Below, in pieces: positions 1 to 8,548 of a stretch of 64,000 nucleotides of DNA. The notes beneath the pieces are model-generated. The model searched no databases and had not been told where the DNA came from. It saw nothing but the letters and a program-made list of their open reading frames with translations. Source of the stretch: Flavobacterium agricola (GTDB lineage: Bacteria; Bacteroidota; Bacteroidia; Flavobacteriales; Flavobacteriaceae); NCBI RefSeq assembly GCF_025919725.1, contig NZ_CP081495.1:1178001-1242000 (forward strand), read 5' to 3'. The first letter of the stretch is position 1. Each line of letters starts with the position of its first letter. The position numbers and the translations under genes were made by a program.

Positions 1-659
1 AAACCTAAGAATGGCGTAGTTAAAAAGAAAGCTACCGCGTTATGTCCGTACCACCACTGTACTAATGCATCTTGAACCCCTGCATAAACTGAGTATGATT
101 TTACCATACTAACAGGTAATTCTAAACTATTAAAAATGTGTAATACTGCTACGGTAACAAAAGTTGCTAAGTAGAACCAAATGGCAACATACAAGTGACG
201 CTCTCTTCTTCTTAAAATCGTCATAATCATGTTGATACCAAAAATAACCCAAATTACTGCGATAGCAATATCAATAGGCCATTCTAACTCGGCATATTCT
301 TTAGATGTAGTAATACCTAGGGGTAAAGAAATTGCAGCAGCAACAATAATTAATTGCCAGCCCCAAAAGTGAATATTAGATAGTACATTACTATACATAC
401 GCGTTTTTAACAAACGCTGCATTGAATAATATACCCCAGCAAAAATTGCGTTACCTACAAAGGCAAAGATCACAGCATTAGTATGCAGCGGTCTTAAACG
501 ACCAAAACTTAGCCAAGAAATTCCGTCAGTTAAATTCGGGAACATAAACATGAGAGCCAGTAACATACCAACCGACATACCTACTACCCCAAACAAAATC
601 GACGCGTATAAGAATTTCTTTACAATTTTGTTGTCGTAATAAAATTGTTGTACTTCCAT
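1..659 (-). CDS. ccoN: cbb3-type cytochrome c oxidase subunit I (N-terminal part)
   Basis: Reads leftward from an ATG at 659 and runs off the window edge, so only about the first 219 residues are present. The start translates as MEVQQFYYDNKIVKKFLYAS, followed by closely spaced hydrophobic helices and the stretch GRLRPLHTNAVIFAFVGN, typical of the haem-copper oxidase catalytic subunit of the cbb3 class. This subunit carries the haem b/haem b3-CuB centre in the inner membrane and reduces oxygen at low tension. In many Flavobacteriaceae it is fused to CcoO, but the window ends too early to tell. The assembly factor ccoS lies just upstream, 15 bases away, in the same direction, so the two are probably co-transcribed. 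Identification is confident; length is unknown. Confidence 0.93.
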   Translation of the reverse strand, partial: MEVQQFYYDNKIVKKFLYASILFGVVGMSVGMLLALMFMFPNLTDGISWLSFGRLRPLHTNAVIFAFVGNAIFAGVYYSMQRLLKTRMYSNVLSNIHFWGWQLIIVAAAISLPLGITTSKEYAELEWPIDIAIAVIWVIFGINMIMTILRRRERHLYVAIWFYLATFVTVAVLHIFNSLELPVSMVKSYSVYAGVQDALVQWWYGHNAVAFFLTTPFLG

Positions 660-674
660 AATTAATTTTAGTTT

Positions 675-851
675 CTATTTGTTTTCAGGTTTTATTTCTT
701 CTTCTTTTATAAGTTCGTCGTCAAATAACATGCGTACTGAAGGCGTATAATCATCATCTAATTGCCCACTTCGGACAGCTTTAATAAAGGCATATAAAAA
801 AAATGCTGCAACACCTATACTAATACTTATTAACACATAAATAACACTCAT
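675..851 (-). CDS. ccoS: cbb3 oxidase assembly protein CcoS
   Basis: A 58-residue single-pass membrane protein beginning MSVIYVLISISIGVAAFFLY, with one N-terminal transmembrane helix and an acidic, lysine-rich tail; this is the usual size and pattern of CcoS. CcoS is needed for cofactor insertion into cbb3 oxidase together with the copper ATPase CcoI. I chose the ATG at 851 rather than a TTG six codons upstream because all CcoS proteins start close to the helix. It lies between ccoI and ccoN, all leftward. An FNR-like palindrome lies 51 bp before this start, suggesting oxygen-responsive control. Confidence 0.88.
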   Translation of the reverse strand: MSVIYVLISISIGVAAFFLYAFIKAVRSGQLDDDYTPSVRMLFDDELIKEEEIKPENK

Positions 852-901
852 CTTAATCTTATTTAACAATTCAAATATACTATCTAACAGGTGACATAAA
901 T

Positions 902-915
902 ATGATATTTATCAA
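902..915. promoter_or_regulatory. FNR-like box upstream of ccoS-ccoN
   Basis: The sequence ATGATATTTATCAA matches the FNR consensus TTGAT-N4-ATCAA at 9 of 10 positions. It lies 51 bp before the ccoS start, in the gap between ccoI and ccoS. A gene for an FNR-type regulator is at 3562-4248, so local control of the cbb3 genes by that protein is a reasonable inference. Confidence 0.55.
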
Positions 916-1047
916 CTAATACGCGGTAAATTCGAAATAAAAAAGAGATAAAAAAACAGCCCGATTTTACCTATTTACATCAACTACTATAACATGCAAT
1001 ACAACATTTTATTGTGCCTTTTTGTTAAGAATTTTAACAAATTTTAC

Positions 1048-3420
1048 TTAAAGTTTTAATTTATATGCTTTGTAGTTTGTTGCTAAGGTTACAAACCCAA
1101 TAATAGTAACGGTTGACACAGGCATAATAATAGCTGCAACCAATGGCGAAAGTAAGCCCATACAAGCAAAGGTTAACCCAATAACATTGTAAGTTAAAGA
1201 CAAACCAAAGCTTACTTTTATGGTTGAAATGGCTTTTTTACAGAACAACAAGTATTTTGAAATTTTTGAAAAAACCGACGCATCTAAAATAGCATCACAA
1301 GCGGGTGAGAAAACATTAATATTTTCTGAGATAGCAATTCCGACATTACTTTTGGCTAAAGCCCCCGAATCATTAAGCCCATCGCCTACCATCATTACTT
1401 GCTTGTGCTGTTTTTGTAAATTGGCAATATATTCTAGCTTATCATTAGGCGATTGATTAAACAGCATGGTTGTATTTTGAGGCAAAATGCGTTCTAAAGC
1501 AGCACGTTCACCATCGTTATCGCCAGATAAAATTGCAAGCTTATAATTTTGTTGTAACGTATTAAAAAGATCAGAAACACCGTTTCTGTAAATATTAGTA
1601 AACTCGTAATATCCTTTTATTTCCTGATCAATTTTAATATAAATAACGGTTTTATTTACCGTTGCAGGATTCTGTTGTTCAACAAACTTTGCCGAACCAA
1701 CATAAATAGTTTGCTTGTTTAACGAACCAATTACACCCCCACCTACAACTTCATTAAAATCAGAAAGTTTTAAAACCTCGATTCCATTTAAAAAATTGTA
1801 CAATTTGCGGCTTAATGGGTGATTGGATGAGCGAACAGTTGATTTAACAGCGATTAATTCCTGATCGCTTAATGCTGTGCCGTGATAGGTAATTTTGGTA
1901 TCTTGATTGGATGTTATAGTTCCCGTTTTATCAAAAACAATGGTATTAATCTGAGCAATTTGTTCAACAACTTGTGCGTTTTTTAAATAAAACTTATGTT
2001 TCCCTAAAATACGAAGCACGTTACCCATGGTAAATGGCGTAGAAAGCGCTAAAGCACACGGACAAGCAACAATTAAAATGGCTGTAAAAACATTAAAAGC
2101 AGTATTCATGTTAATAAAGCTCCAATAAACAAAAGCTAACACAGCCAAAATAAGCAATGCCGGTGTAAAATATTGGCTTACTTTATTAATTAAAGTTTGA
2201 TAAGTTGCATTATCTTTTTCAAACGCTTCATTGCTCCAAAGCTGTGTTAAATACGATTGAGAAACTTCGTTAATCACTTCTAATTCTAAAGTTGAACCAA
2301 CTAACTTACCTCCAGCAAAAATTTTATCGCCCGAGAATTTTTCAACCGGATTTTCTTCGCCCGTTACAAACGAATAATCGATGGCTGCCAAGGGAGAAAT
2401 TAAAATACCATCTACCGGAACCAATTCTTGATTTCGGATTAAAATACGATCGCCTTTTTTAAGTTCGTAAATTTGAGTAGGAACTTCTTCTTTACCCAAA
2501 AGTTTGGTAACAGCAATCGGAAAATACGATTTATAATCGCGTTCAAAAGATAAAAAGCTATAGGTTTTTTGCTGAAAAAGTTTTCCTAAAAGCATAAAGA
2601 AAATTAACGAACATAACGAGTCAAAAAAACCTTGGCCTTGATCAAAAACAATATCATACGTACTGCGTAAAAACATTACAATTAAGCCCAGCGCCATAGG
2701 AACCTCAATATTCAACCTGCCGTTTTTAATGCTTTTGTAAGCTGCCTCGTAATATCCCCAGCCCGAATATAAAAACGAAGGCATGGCAATAATAAAAATC
2801 AGCCATCTAAAAAAATCTTTATACTGATCAATCCAAAATTCATTCACCTCAAAATATTCAGGGAACGAAAGCAACATAACGTTACCAAAACTAAAAAAGG
2901 CAACACCAACTTTGTAAATTAAACTTCGATCTACTTGGCGCGTTTTTGTATCATAATTTTCTAATGATATATACGGCTCGTAACCAATTTTAGCTAAAAG
3001 TTGTACAATTTGTTTTAATGATGTTTTTTGCTTGGAAAAATAAATTTGAACTTTTTTATCGTGAAAGTTAACTTGCGATTTTACAACACCAGCATCTAAC
3101 TTATTCAAGTTTTCTAAAATCCATATGCAAGAGCTGCAATGGATATGCGGGATATTTAAATTAACAATGGCCTGATCGCCTTCGTTAAATGATAAAAGTT
3201 TTTCTACAATTTGATCGTTATCTAAAAAATCAAACTTTTGCTGGTTGGTTGGTGTTGCTCCAGGAGCTTTTTCTAATTCGTAATACGAGGTAAGATTGTT
3301 TTCAGAAAAAATTTCGTAAACGGTTTTACATCCGGAGCAACAAAAATGCTTTTGGTCAAATATAATTTCTTCGGCTTTAATAATTTGTGTACCGCAATGG
3401 TAACAATTTTGTTCACTCAT
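1048..3420 (-). CDS. ccoI: Copper-translocating P-type ATPase for cbb3 oxidase assembly
   Basis: 790 residues, a normal size for CcoI/FixI. In order: an N-terminal cysteine cluster (C6, C9, C27, C28, C31) typical of CcoI; a heavy-metal-associated domain with the copper motif HCSSC near residues 94-98; membrane helices; the actuator TGE motif; the CPC metal-binding motif in the sixth helix; the phosphorylated aspartate in DKTGTIT near residue 497; the HP motif (SSNHPLS); and the hinge MVGDGLNDSGALA. It exports Cu(I) across the inner membrane for delivery to the oxidase. It lies upstream of ccoS in the same direction, with about 200 bp between them containing an FNR-like box. A second FNR-like site lies 56 bp before its own start. 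Confidence 0.93.
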   Translation of the reverse strand: MSEQNCYHCGTQIIKAEEIIFDQKHFCCSGCKTVYEIFSENNLTSYYELEKAPGATPTNQQKFDFLDNDQIVEKLLSFNEGDQAIVNLNIPHIHCSSCIWILENLNKLDAGVVKSQVNFHDKKVQIYFSKQKTSLKQIVQLLAKIGYEPYISLENYDTKTRQVDRSLIYKVGVAFFSFGNVMLLSFPEYFEVNEFWIDQYKDFFRWLIFIIAMPSFLYSGWGYYEAAYKSIKNGRLNIEVPMALGLIVMFLRSTYDIVFDQGQGFFDSLCSLIFFMLLGKLFQQKTYSFLSFERDYKSYFPIAVTKLLGKEEVPTQIYELKKGDRILIRNQELVPVDGILISPLAAIDYSFVTGEENPVEKFSGDKIFAGGKLVGSTLELEVINEVSQSYLTQLWSNEAFEKDNATYQTLINKVSQYFTPALLILAVLAFVYWSFINMNTAFNVFTAILIVACPCALALSTPFTMGNVLRILGKHKFYLKNAQVVEQIAQINTIVFDKTGTITSNQDTKITYHGTALSDQELIAVKSTVRSSNHPLSRKLYNFLNGIEVLKLSDFNEVVGGGVIGSLNKQTIYVGSAKFVEQQNPATVNKTVIYIKIDQEIKGYYEFTNIYRNGVSDLFNTLQQNYKLAILSGDNDGERAALERILPQNTTMLFNQSPNDKLEYIANLQKQHKQVMMVGDGLNDSGALAKSNVGIAISENINVFSPACDAILDASVFSKISKYLLFCKKAISTIKVSFGLSLTYNVIGLTFACMGLLSPLVAAIIMPVSTVTIIGFVTLATNYKAYKLKL

Positions 3421-3475
3421 AATATAGGTTCTGATTTTGCTTTTGCAAAAGTTACATTTTTTATCTTTCTAAGAT

Positions 3476-3489
3476 ATGACAATTATCAA
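3476..3489. promoter_or_regulatory. FNR-like box between ccoI and fnr
   Basis: ATGACAATTATCAA keeps the ATCAA half of the FNR box exactly and matches the other half partly. It lies 56 bp before the ccoI start and 73 bp before the divergent regulator gene. Its spacing to ccoI resembles that of the box at 902-915. Weaker match, so moderate confidence only. Confidence 0.38.
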
Positions 3490-3534
3490 AAAAATTAACA
3501 TATTTTTTTATAAGATTTTAACACGAAATTTTAA

Positions 3535-3542
3535 TATATTTG
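3535..3542 (+). promoter_or_regulatory. -7 promoter element of fnr-like gene
   Basis: TATATTTG fits the Bacteroidota -7 consensus TAnnTTTG exactly and lies 19 bp before the start codon. No clear -33 element was seen. Confidence 0.55.
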
Positions 3543-3561
3543 TAAAATAAACAGAGAAATT

Positions 3562-4248
3562 ATGGGAAACTGCCAACAATGTATCGTCAGACAATTTAGT
3601 TCCTTAAAAGCCTTAAACAAGGAGGAATTACTGCGTTTGGCTGCATGTAAAAGTTCGATGACCATAAAAAAGGGACAACCTATTTTTGAAGAAGGCGATA
3701 CATCAACCGGAATTTATTGTATTAAAGAAGGAGTTTGTAAACTTTCTAAACTTAGCCCAACAGGTAAAGATCAGATTATAAAATTTATACGTCCGGGTGA
3801 ATTACTAGGACAACGTTCTATGATTAGTGAAGAATCTGCCAATTTAAGCGCAGTAGCTGTTGAAGATATGGAAGTTTGCTTTATACCAAAATCAGAAATA
3901 TTAAGCTTTTTTACACAAAACAATCAGTTTTCATTAAACGTTATGAAAGATATTTGTGCTGATTTAAAAGAAGCAGATGATTTGTCGGTTTCTATGGCTC
4001 AAAAATCAGTTAAAGAAAGATTAGCTGGTGCTTTGCTTTATTTAGAAGAAGTTTTTGATTGTGATTACGATGATACGCTACGCGTACAATTATCGCGCGA
4101 GGAATTAGCTGGAATGATTGGTACAGCAACAGAAAGCTGCATCCGTTTATTATCTGAATTTAACAAACAAGGTTTGATTGAAATTAAAGGCAAAAAAATT
4201 GCATTATTAGACAGAAAAGGGCTTGAAAAATTAGCCAATCAGAAATAA
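3562..4248 (+). CDS. FNR-type Crp/Fnr family transcription regulator
   Basis: 228 residues. The N-terminus begins MGNCQQCIVRQF, with a CxxC pair at residues 4 and 7, and further cysteines follow (including AACKSS and CIKEGVCKL). This resembles the iron-sulfur ligand arrangement of FNR, although the fourth ligand cannot be fixed by eye. A cyclic-nucleotide-type sensor fold spans about residues 25-140, and a winged helix about 165-215 with the recognition stretch GTATESCIRLL. The glutamate and arginine of the FNR E-x-x-x-R signature are kept. It is divergent from ccoI, and FNR-like boxes lie before ccoI and ccoS, so oxygen-dependent control of cbb3 oxidase is inferred. A TATATTTG -7 element precedes it and a bidirectional terminator follows. 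Confidence 0.85.
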   Translation: MGNCQQCIVRQFSSLKALNKEELLRLAACKSSMTIKKGQPIFEEGDTSTGIYCIKEGVCKLSKLSPTGKDQIIKFIRPGELLGQRSMISEESANLSAVAVEDMEVCFIPKSEILSFFTQNNQFSLNVMKDICADLKEADDLSVSMAQKSVKERLAGALLYLEEVFDCDYDDTLRVQLSREELAGMIGTATESCIRLLSEFNKQGLIEIKGKKIALLDRKGLEKLANQK

Positions 4249-4250
4249 AA

Positions 4251-4278
4251 AAAAGCTATCCAAAATTGGATAGCTTTT
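4251..4278. terminator. Bidirectional terminator
   Basis: Perfect 11-bp inverted repeat AAAAGCTATCC / GGATAGCTTTT with a 6-base loop, flanked by A and T runs on both sides. It lies between convergent genes and can serve both. Confidence 0.85.
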
Positions 4279-4279
4279 T

Positions 4280-5107
4280 TTATACTAAATGAATACCTTG
4301 TTCAGATATGCTTATTAATTTTTGTTTGTAAAGTGCACCTACTGCCCTTTTAAAACTTTTTTTACTCATTTGTAAAACAGTTTTAATTTCTTCTGGATGC
4401 GAATCATCATTCAGCCCTAAAAAGCCTTTATTTGCTTTTAATTCGTTTAAAATAAATTCAGCATCAGGTTCTATAGCTTCTACGCCTATTTTTTTACGAG
4501 AAACATCAATTTTTCCGTCTGGTCGGATATTTTTAATAAAACCAATAATACGATCGCCGGTTCTTAAATCTTCAAAAACTTCGTTTTTATACATCAAGCC
4601 CTTGTACTTTTCATTAATAATAACATTAATTCCGGCTTCGGTAATGTGTGAAACGATTAAATCTACTTCTTCACCATTTTCTAACTCAATGTTATCATTG
4701 CTTAAAAATTTATTGGTACGGCTAGAAGCAACTAAACGTTTGGTTTTTTCGTCCATGTACATGTAAACCAAATAGCGCTTACCGTTTTGCATTGGGCGCG
4801 CTTGCTCTTTAAACGGAACAAACAAATCTTTTTCTAACCCCCAATCTAAAAAGGCACCAAATTGATTGGTATAATTAACTTTTAATAAAGCAAATTCGTT
4901 TAAATAAATATAAGGTTCTAAAGTTGTTGCAACCGGACGTTCTTCATGATCCAAGTAAACAAAAACTTCAATTTCAGCATCTAATTCGTATGTTTCGGGT
5001 ACGTATTTGGTAGGTAATAACACGTCTTCGGTACCATTGGTTAAAAATAACCCAACATTAGTAGCACGTGCAATTCGTAATACGTTAAATTTACCTATTT
5101 CTATCAT
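4280..5107 (-). CDS. S1-type RNA-binding protein, CvfB family
   Basis: 275 residues starting MIEIGKFNVLRIARATNVGL. The layout matches the CvfB/YitL family: several S1-like OB folds (the first around residues 1-65, the second around 75-130 with NQFGAFLDWGLEKDLFVPF, the third around 145-205 with ITEAGINVIINEKYKGLMY) followed by a C-terminal winged helix (MSKKSFKRAVGALYKQKLI). In Staphylococcus CvfB affects virulence gene expression and binds RNA; in this organism the role is unknown. It is a single gene between two terminators with its own TAACTTTG -7 element, so it is probably monocistronic and housekeeping. Confidence 0.85.
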   Translation of the reverse strand: MIEIGKFNVLRIARATNVGLFLTNGTEDVLLPTKYVPETYELDAEIEVFVYLDHEERPVATTLEPYIYLNEFALLKVNYTNQFGAFLDWGLEKDLFVPFKEQARPMQNGKRYLVYMYMDEKTKRLVASSRTNKFLSNDNIELENGEEVDLIVSHITEAGINVIINEKYKGLMYKNEVFEDLRTGDRIIGFIKNIRPDGKIDVSRKKIGVEAIEPDAEFILNELKANKGFLGLNDDSHPEEIKTVLQMSKKSFKRAVGALYKQKLISISEQGIHLV

Positions 5108-5125
5108 TTTAATATAAATTGGCTA

Positions 5126-5133
5126 CAAAGTTA
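5126..5133 (-). promoter_or_regulatory. -7 promoter element of cvfB-like gene
   Basis: On the minus strand TAACTTTG fits TAnnTTTG exactly, 19 bp before the start at 5107. Confidence 0.5.
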
Positions 5134-5149
5134 CAATATAAAGTTATAT

Positions 5150-5187
5150 AAAAAAGCACCCCAAGTTATAACTTGGGGTGCTTTTTT
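5150..5187 (-). terminator. Terminator of DUF2853 gene
   Basis: Near-perfect 18-bp-arm hairpin (AAAAAAGCACCCCAAGTT and its complement, 2-base loop) lying just after the 5203-5547 gene when read leftward, with T runs. Confidence 0.85.
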
Positions 5188-5202
5188 ATAATTTGATGCG
5201 GA

Positions 5203-5547
5203 TTATTTGTTGTAAACAGCTTCTTTTTTGAAATGTTTAGTTAATAAATAATATACAACCGCGCGGTATTTGTTTCTGTTTGATTTTCCGTATTGTTCAA
5301 TCACAGCTTGAATGCCTTGATCTAATTTTGGAGAATCTTCTAATCCTAATTTTTTAATTAAGAAATTCTTTTTAACCGTTTCTAATTCGCTTTCAGAAGT
5401 TCCTGAAACCACAGACGAATCTGCATTGTAAATTGATGGTCCACAACCAATAGTAACTTTTGTTAATAAATCCATATCAACAGTAACGCCACATTTTTCT
5501 TTTAAATCCGAAGCGTATTTCTCAATTAATTCATCTCTTTTGCTCAT
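5203..5547 (-). CDS. DUF2853 family protein
   Basis: 114 residues, soluble, charged, beginning MSKRDELIEKYASDLKEKC. The central GCGPSIYNADSSVVSGTSESEL and the C-terminal KYRAVVYYLLTKHF are recognisable as DUF2853, a small helical family of unknown function found in Bacteroidota and Proteobacteria. It has its own exact TATATTTG -7 element upstream and a strong terminator downstream, so it is a single-gene unit. No function is inferred. Confidence 0.8.
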   Translation of the reverse strand: MSKRDELIEKYASDLKEKCGVTVDMDLLTKVTIGCGPSIYNADSSVVSGTSESELETVKKNFLIKKLGLEDSPKLDQGIQAVIEQYGKSNRNKYRAVVYYLLTKHFKKEAVYNK

Positions 5548-5578
5548 AATTAGGACTTTATTTTTAATTAGTTATACT

Positions 5579-5586
5579 CAAATATA
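5579..5586 (-). promoter_or_regulatory. -7 promoter element of DUF2853 gene
   Basis: Minus-strand TATATTTG, exact match to TAnnTTTG, 32 bp before the start codon at 5547. Confidence 0.5.
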
Positions 5587-5616
5587 ACAAAATATTAATA
5601 TTGTTTTTAAAAAATA

Positions 5617-7260
5617 TTAAGAAATTTTAAAATATTCCTTTAAAACCTTATCATTCACGGTTGTAGGCGTAAAAATCTCAATAATTTGTTTGGTTTCTGA
5701 CTCAAAAAAAGCTTTTAATTTATCTAAATCTGCCAATTCAGAACAGGTTGTATATTGATATCCATACATTTGCGCTAAATGCTGAGCCGTTAACTTATGT
5801 TGGGTTTCAAAATACGTATTAAAAACTTCAGTTTCTTGATGCCCAGGTAAAATTCTGAAAATACCACCACCACCGTTATTCAAAACAATAATTTTAAAAT
5901 TATTTGGGGTGTAGTTATTCCATAAAGCATTGCTGTCGTATAAAAAAGAAACATCGCCAGTAATTAAAACTGACTTTTTATTGCTTAGTACTGCTGCACC
6001 AATTGCGGTTGATGTACAACCGTCAATCCCACTGGTACCACGGTTGCAATAAACAGCAACATTTTGCGGATAATCAAACAATTGTGCGTAACGAATTGCC
6101 GAGCTGTTTGATACATGCAACAGCACGTTATCGGGCATATAAGTTGCAACGGCTTCAAAAACTTTTAAATCGCTGTAAGGAGCAGTTAAGGTAAATTTGC
6201 GTTGTTTGTTTCGTAAATCAGCATATATGCTTAAAATAGTTTGCTGGTATTTTGATACGACATTACGTTTAGAAATCCTATTAAAAAATTTGTCAGGCGT
6301 TATTTTTATATGTTTTGTTAATGCACCAAACGTATCGTAAGCACGTAACGGATCAATATGCCAATGTTCTTGCGGTTTGTATGTACGCAAAAACTTTTTA
6401 ATGCGTTTAGAAACTACCATACCACCCAAAGTAATTAAAACATCGGGTTGTAATAATTTAAATTGTTCTTCGCTAAAAGTTGTAATTAACGAATCTATAG
6501 AACCGATAAAGTTTTTATTTTTTGCGTTTGATGTTACCTCGGTCATAACCACAACAGAGCTGTCTGAAGCTAAGTAATTTAAAACAGCATCAGATAAAAC
6601 ATTTGCATCTTGGACACCAATTAAAACTAATTTCTTTTTGGCAAAGGTCCATTTTGAATCAAGTTCTTCAAAATTTACTGCATCAACAGCAATGTTAAGG
6701 TTGGTTTGATTTATTGATGGATTTACAACCAATTCATCAACTACATCGTACAAAGGTTCTTCAAACGGAGCATTAATATGTACCGGCCCTTGGTTAGTAA
6801 TTGCTTTGTTTATGGCTTGATTGATTAAAAAATCGTTTGCCACTGATGCATCTTCAGATAAATTTGCATTAAACAAGATGTGATTGTTGTAAACATTAGC
6901 TTGACGAATGGTTTGTCCGTCACCAATATCTATTTTTGAAGTTGGCCGATCGGCCGAAATAACAACTAAAGGAATTTGACTATAAAAAGCTTCGGCAACT
7001 GCCGGATAATAATTTAACAAGGCAGAACCTGAGGTACAAACCAAAGCTACAGGTTGCTTAAGTTGTTGAGCTAAACCAAGGCCAAAAAAGGCTGCACAAC
7101 GCTCGTCAGCAATGCTAAAACATTTAAAAAACGGATCGCTAGCAAAACCAATGGTTAACGGTGCATTGCGGGAACCTGGAGAAATTACAATATGTTGTAT
7201 GTTTTTTTTCTTACAAATGGTAAGAATACTTTGTGCTAAAGGAATTTTTGGATATTGCAT
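5617..7260 (-). CDS. menD: MenD, 2-succinyl-5-enolpyruvyl-6-hydroxy-3-cyclohexene-1-carboxylate synthase
   Basis: 547 residues, the usual length. The thiamine diphosphate enzyme joins isochorismate and 2-oxoglutarate in menaquinone synthesis, the quinone used by this group for respiration. Visible motifs: SPGSRNAPLTIGF near residue 28, the ADERCAAFFGLGLA stretch with the catalytic glutamate region, VCTSGSALLNYYPAVAEA, SADRPTSKIDIGDGQTIRQ, and the ThDP-binding region ITGDVSFLYDSNALWNNY near residues 435-452. It appears monocistronic, with its own -7 element upstream. The other men genes are not in this window. Confidence 0.95.
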   Translation of the reverse strand: MQYPKIPLAQSILTICKKKNIQHIVISPGSRNAPLTIGFASDPFFKCFSIADERCAAFFGLGLAQQLKQPVALVCTSGSALLNYYPAVAEAFYSQIPLVVISADRPTSKIDIGDGQTIRQANVYNNHILFNANLSEDASVANDFLINQAINKAITNQGPVHINAPFEEPLYDVVDELVVNPSINQTNLNIAVDAVNFEELDSKWTFAKKKLVLIGVQDANVLSDAVLNYLASDSSVVVMTEVTSNAKNKNFIGSIDSLITTFSEEQFKLLQPDVLITLGGMVVSKRIKKFLRTYKPQEHWHIDPLRAYDTFGALTKHIKITPDKFFNRISKRNVVSKYQQTILSIYADLRNKQRKFTLTAPYSDLKVFEAVATYMPDNVLLHVSNSSAIRYAQLFDYPQNVAVYCNRGTSGIDGCTSTAIGAAVLSNKKSVLITGDVSFLYDSNALWNNYTPNNFKIIVLNNGGGGIFRILPGHQETEVFNTYFETQHKLTAQHLAQMYGYQYTTCSELADLDKLKAFFESETKQIIEIFTPTTVNDKVLKEYFKIS

Positions 7261-7279
7261 AAACCAAATTTTATTACTT

Positions 7280-7287
7280 CAAATATA
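7280..7287 (-). promoter_or_regulatory. -7 promoter element of menD
   Basis: Minus-strand TATATTTG, exact TAnnTTTG, 20 bp before the menD start. Confidence 0.5.
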
Positions 7288-7343
7288 CAAAACAATGCAG
7301 CCCTATTAAAGGAATTTACTACTTTTAAATTTAATTTATTTTT

Positions 7344-7840
7344 ATGCAGCCCATTACAATTACTTCTGCCCTTTCACAGCATTTTGAAGAAATTTTAGAG
7401 ATAATGAACTTTGAGATTTTAAATAAAACCTCGTTATACGATTACGATCCGAGAAGCTTACAAGATGTTATTCAGATTTACGATTCAAAAAAAGTAAAAA
7501 CTTTCCGTTTTTGGTTGCTTTGCAAAACAACGAGGTGCTAGGTTACGCATATTACGACAGCTACAACCCAAAACAAGGTTATAAATACACGGTAGAACAT
7601 TCTATTTATTTAAAGCCCGGAAACGAAGGAAAAGGATTAGGCAAGTTATTGATGCAAGCTTTAATTGATGCAGCTAAAAAACAACATATAAAAACCATGA
7701 TTGCCTTAATTGATGAAGAAAATACCGGAAGCATTAAGTTTCATAAAAAATTTAATTTTACCACCGTTGGCGTGATGAAACAAGTTGGTTACAAATTTGA
7801 TACCTGGTTAGATTGCCGCATCATGCAACTTATTTTCTAA
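7344..7840 (+). pseudogene. GNAT family N-acetyltransferase, frameshifted
   Basis: Two adjoining reading frames together make a normal GNAT protein of about 165 residues. The first encodes the N-terminus (ITITSALSQHFEEILEIMNF), the second starts in NEVLGYAYYDSYNPKQGYK and contains the acetyl-CoA-binding stretch LKPGNEGKGLGKLLMQALID and DEENTGSIKFHKKFNF. The break is in the A run at 7496-7500. Adding one A gives a continuous reading through KVKNFPFLVALQNNEVLGYA. The overall pattern resembles phosphinothricin acetyltransferase-type GNATs; the substrate is not known. Either a real one-base deletion has inactivated the gene or this is a homopolymer sequencing error. Confidence 0.8.
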
Positions 7841-7845
7841 AAAAA

Positions 7846-7874
7846 CTCCCAACTCAAGTTTTTGAAGTTGGGAG
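7846..7874. terminator. Bidirectional terminator
   Basis: Inverted repeat CTCCCAACT ... AGTTGGGAG with A runs on both sides, between the convergent GNAT and glutathione peroxidase genes. Confidence 0.7.
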
Positions 7875-7897
7875 AAATAAAAAAACAATGAAAATAT

Positions 7898-8479
7898 TTA
7901 TTGTTCGATCCAAGCAATAACTTCTGGATCGTCTGGCACAGTTCTAGGTCCGATTACTTTTTCTAGAAACCCATCTTTGTTAATCAGGTATTTCTGAAAG
8001 TTCCAAGTAACTTCACTATCTGAGTTGCCATTTAATTCTTTTTGAGTTAGGTACTCGTAAATCGGTGCCATATCAGATCCTTTAACAGAAATTTTTTCCA
8101 TCATCGGAAAAGATACCCCATAATTTACGGCACAAAATTCAGCAATTTCTTCATTTGTACCTGGTTCTTGGCTCATAAAGTTATTTGCCGGAAAACCAAC
8201 AATAACAAAATCAGAATCTTTATACTTTTGATAAATTTCTTCTAAAGCTTTGTATTGCGGTGTTAATCCGCATTTTGAAGCGGTATTTACAACCATAATT
8301 TTTTTGCCCTTTAAATCGGCAAAATCAAAAGTTTCTCCATCAATAGCAGTAACTTTATACTGATAAACTGGTTTTACATCCATTGTACTTCTTTGTTCTG
8401 CAGTTACAGTTTCTTTTATAGGGTTGGAACAAGCTAAAAAAGCCAATAAAGTTCCGATACCGGTAATAAATTTAATCAT
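7898..8479 (-). CDS. Glutathione peroxidase family lipoprotein
   Basis: 193 residues. The N-terminus has a lipoprotein signal ending LLAFLAC, so the mature protein is probably lipid-anchored and outside the cytoplasm. The peroxidase core follows from about residue 38: VNTASKCGLTPQYKAL holds the catalytic cysteine, FPANNFMSQEPG holds the usual glutamine position (QEPG), and EVTWNFQKYLI holds the tryptophan and asparagine of the catalytic tetrad. Such enzymes usually use thioredoxin-like reductants rather than glutathione in bacteria. It is a single gene with terminators on both sides. Confidence 0.9.
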   Translation of the reverse strand: MIKFITGIGTLLAFLACSNPIKETVTAEQRSTMDVKPVYQYKVTAIDGETFDFADLKGKKIMVVNTASKCGLTPQYKALEEIYQKYKDSDFVIVGFPANNFMSQEPGTNEEIAEFCAVNYGVSFPMMEKISVKGSDMAPIYEYLTQKELNGNSDSEVTWNFQKYLINKDGFLEKVIGPRTVPDDPEVIAWIEQ

Positions 8480-8518
8480 AAAACTTATTTTATTTTTAAA
8501 GATACAAATTTTAAAAGA

Positions 8519-8543
8519 AAATCCACAGCTTGGCTGTGGATTT
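8519..8543 (-). terminator. Terminator of ccsBA
   Basis: Perfect 11-bp inverted repeat AAATCCACAGC / GCTGTGGATTT with a 3-base loop, just at the end of ccsBA. Confidence 0.75.
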
Positions 8544-8548
8544 CTATT

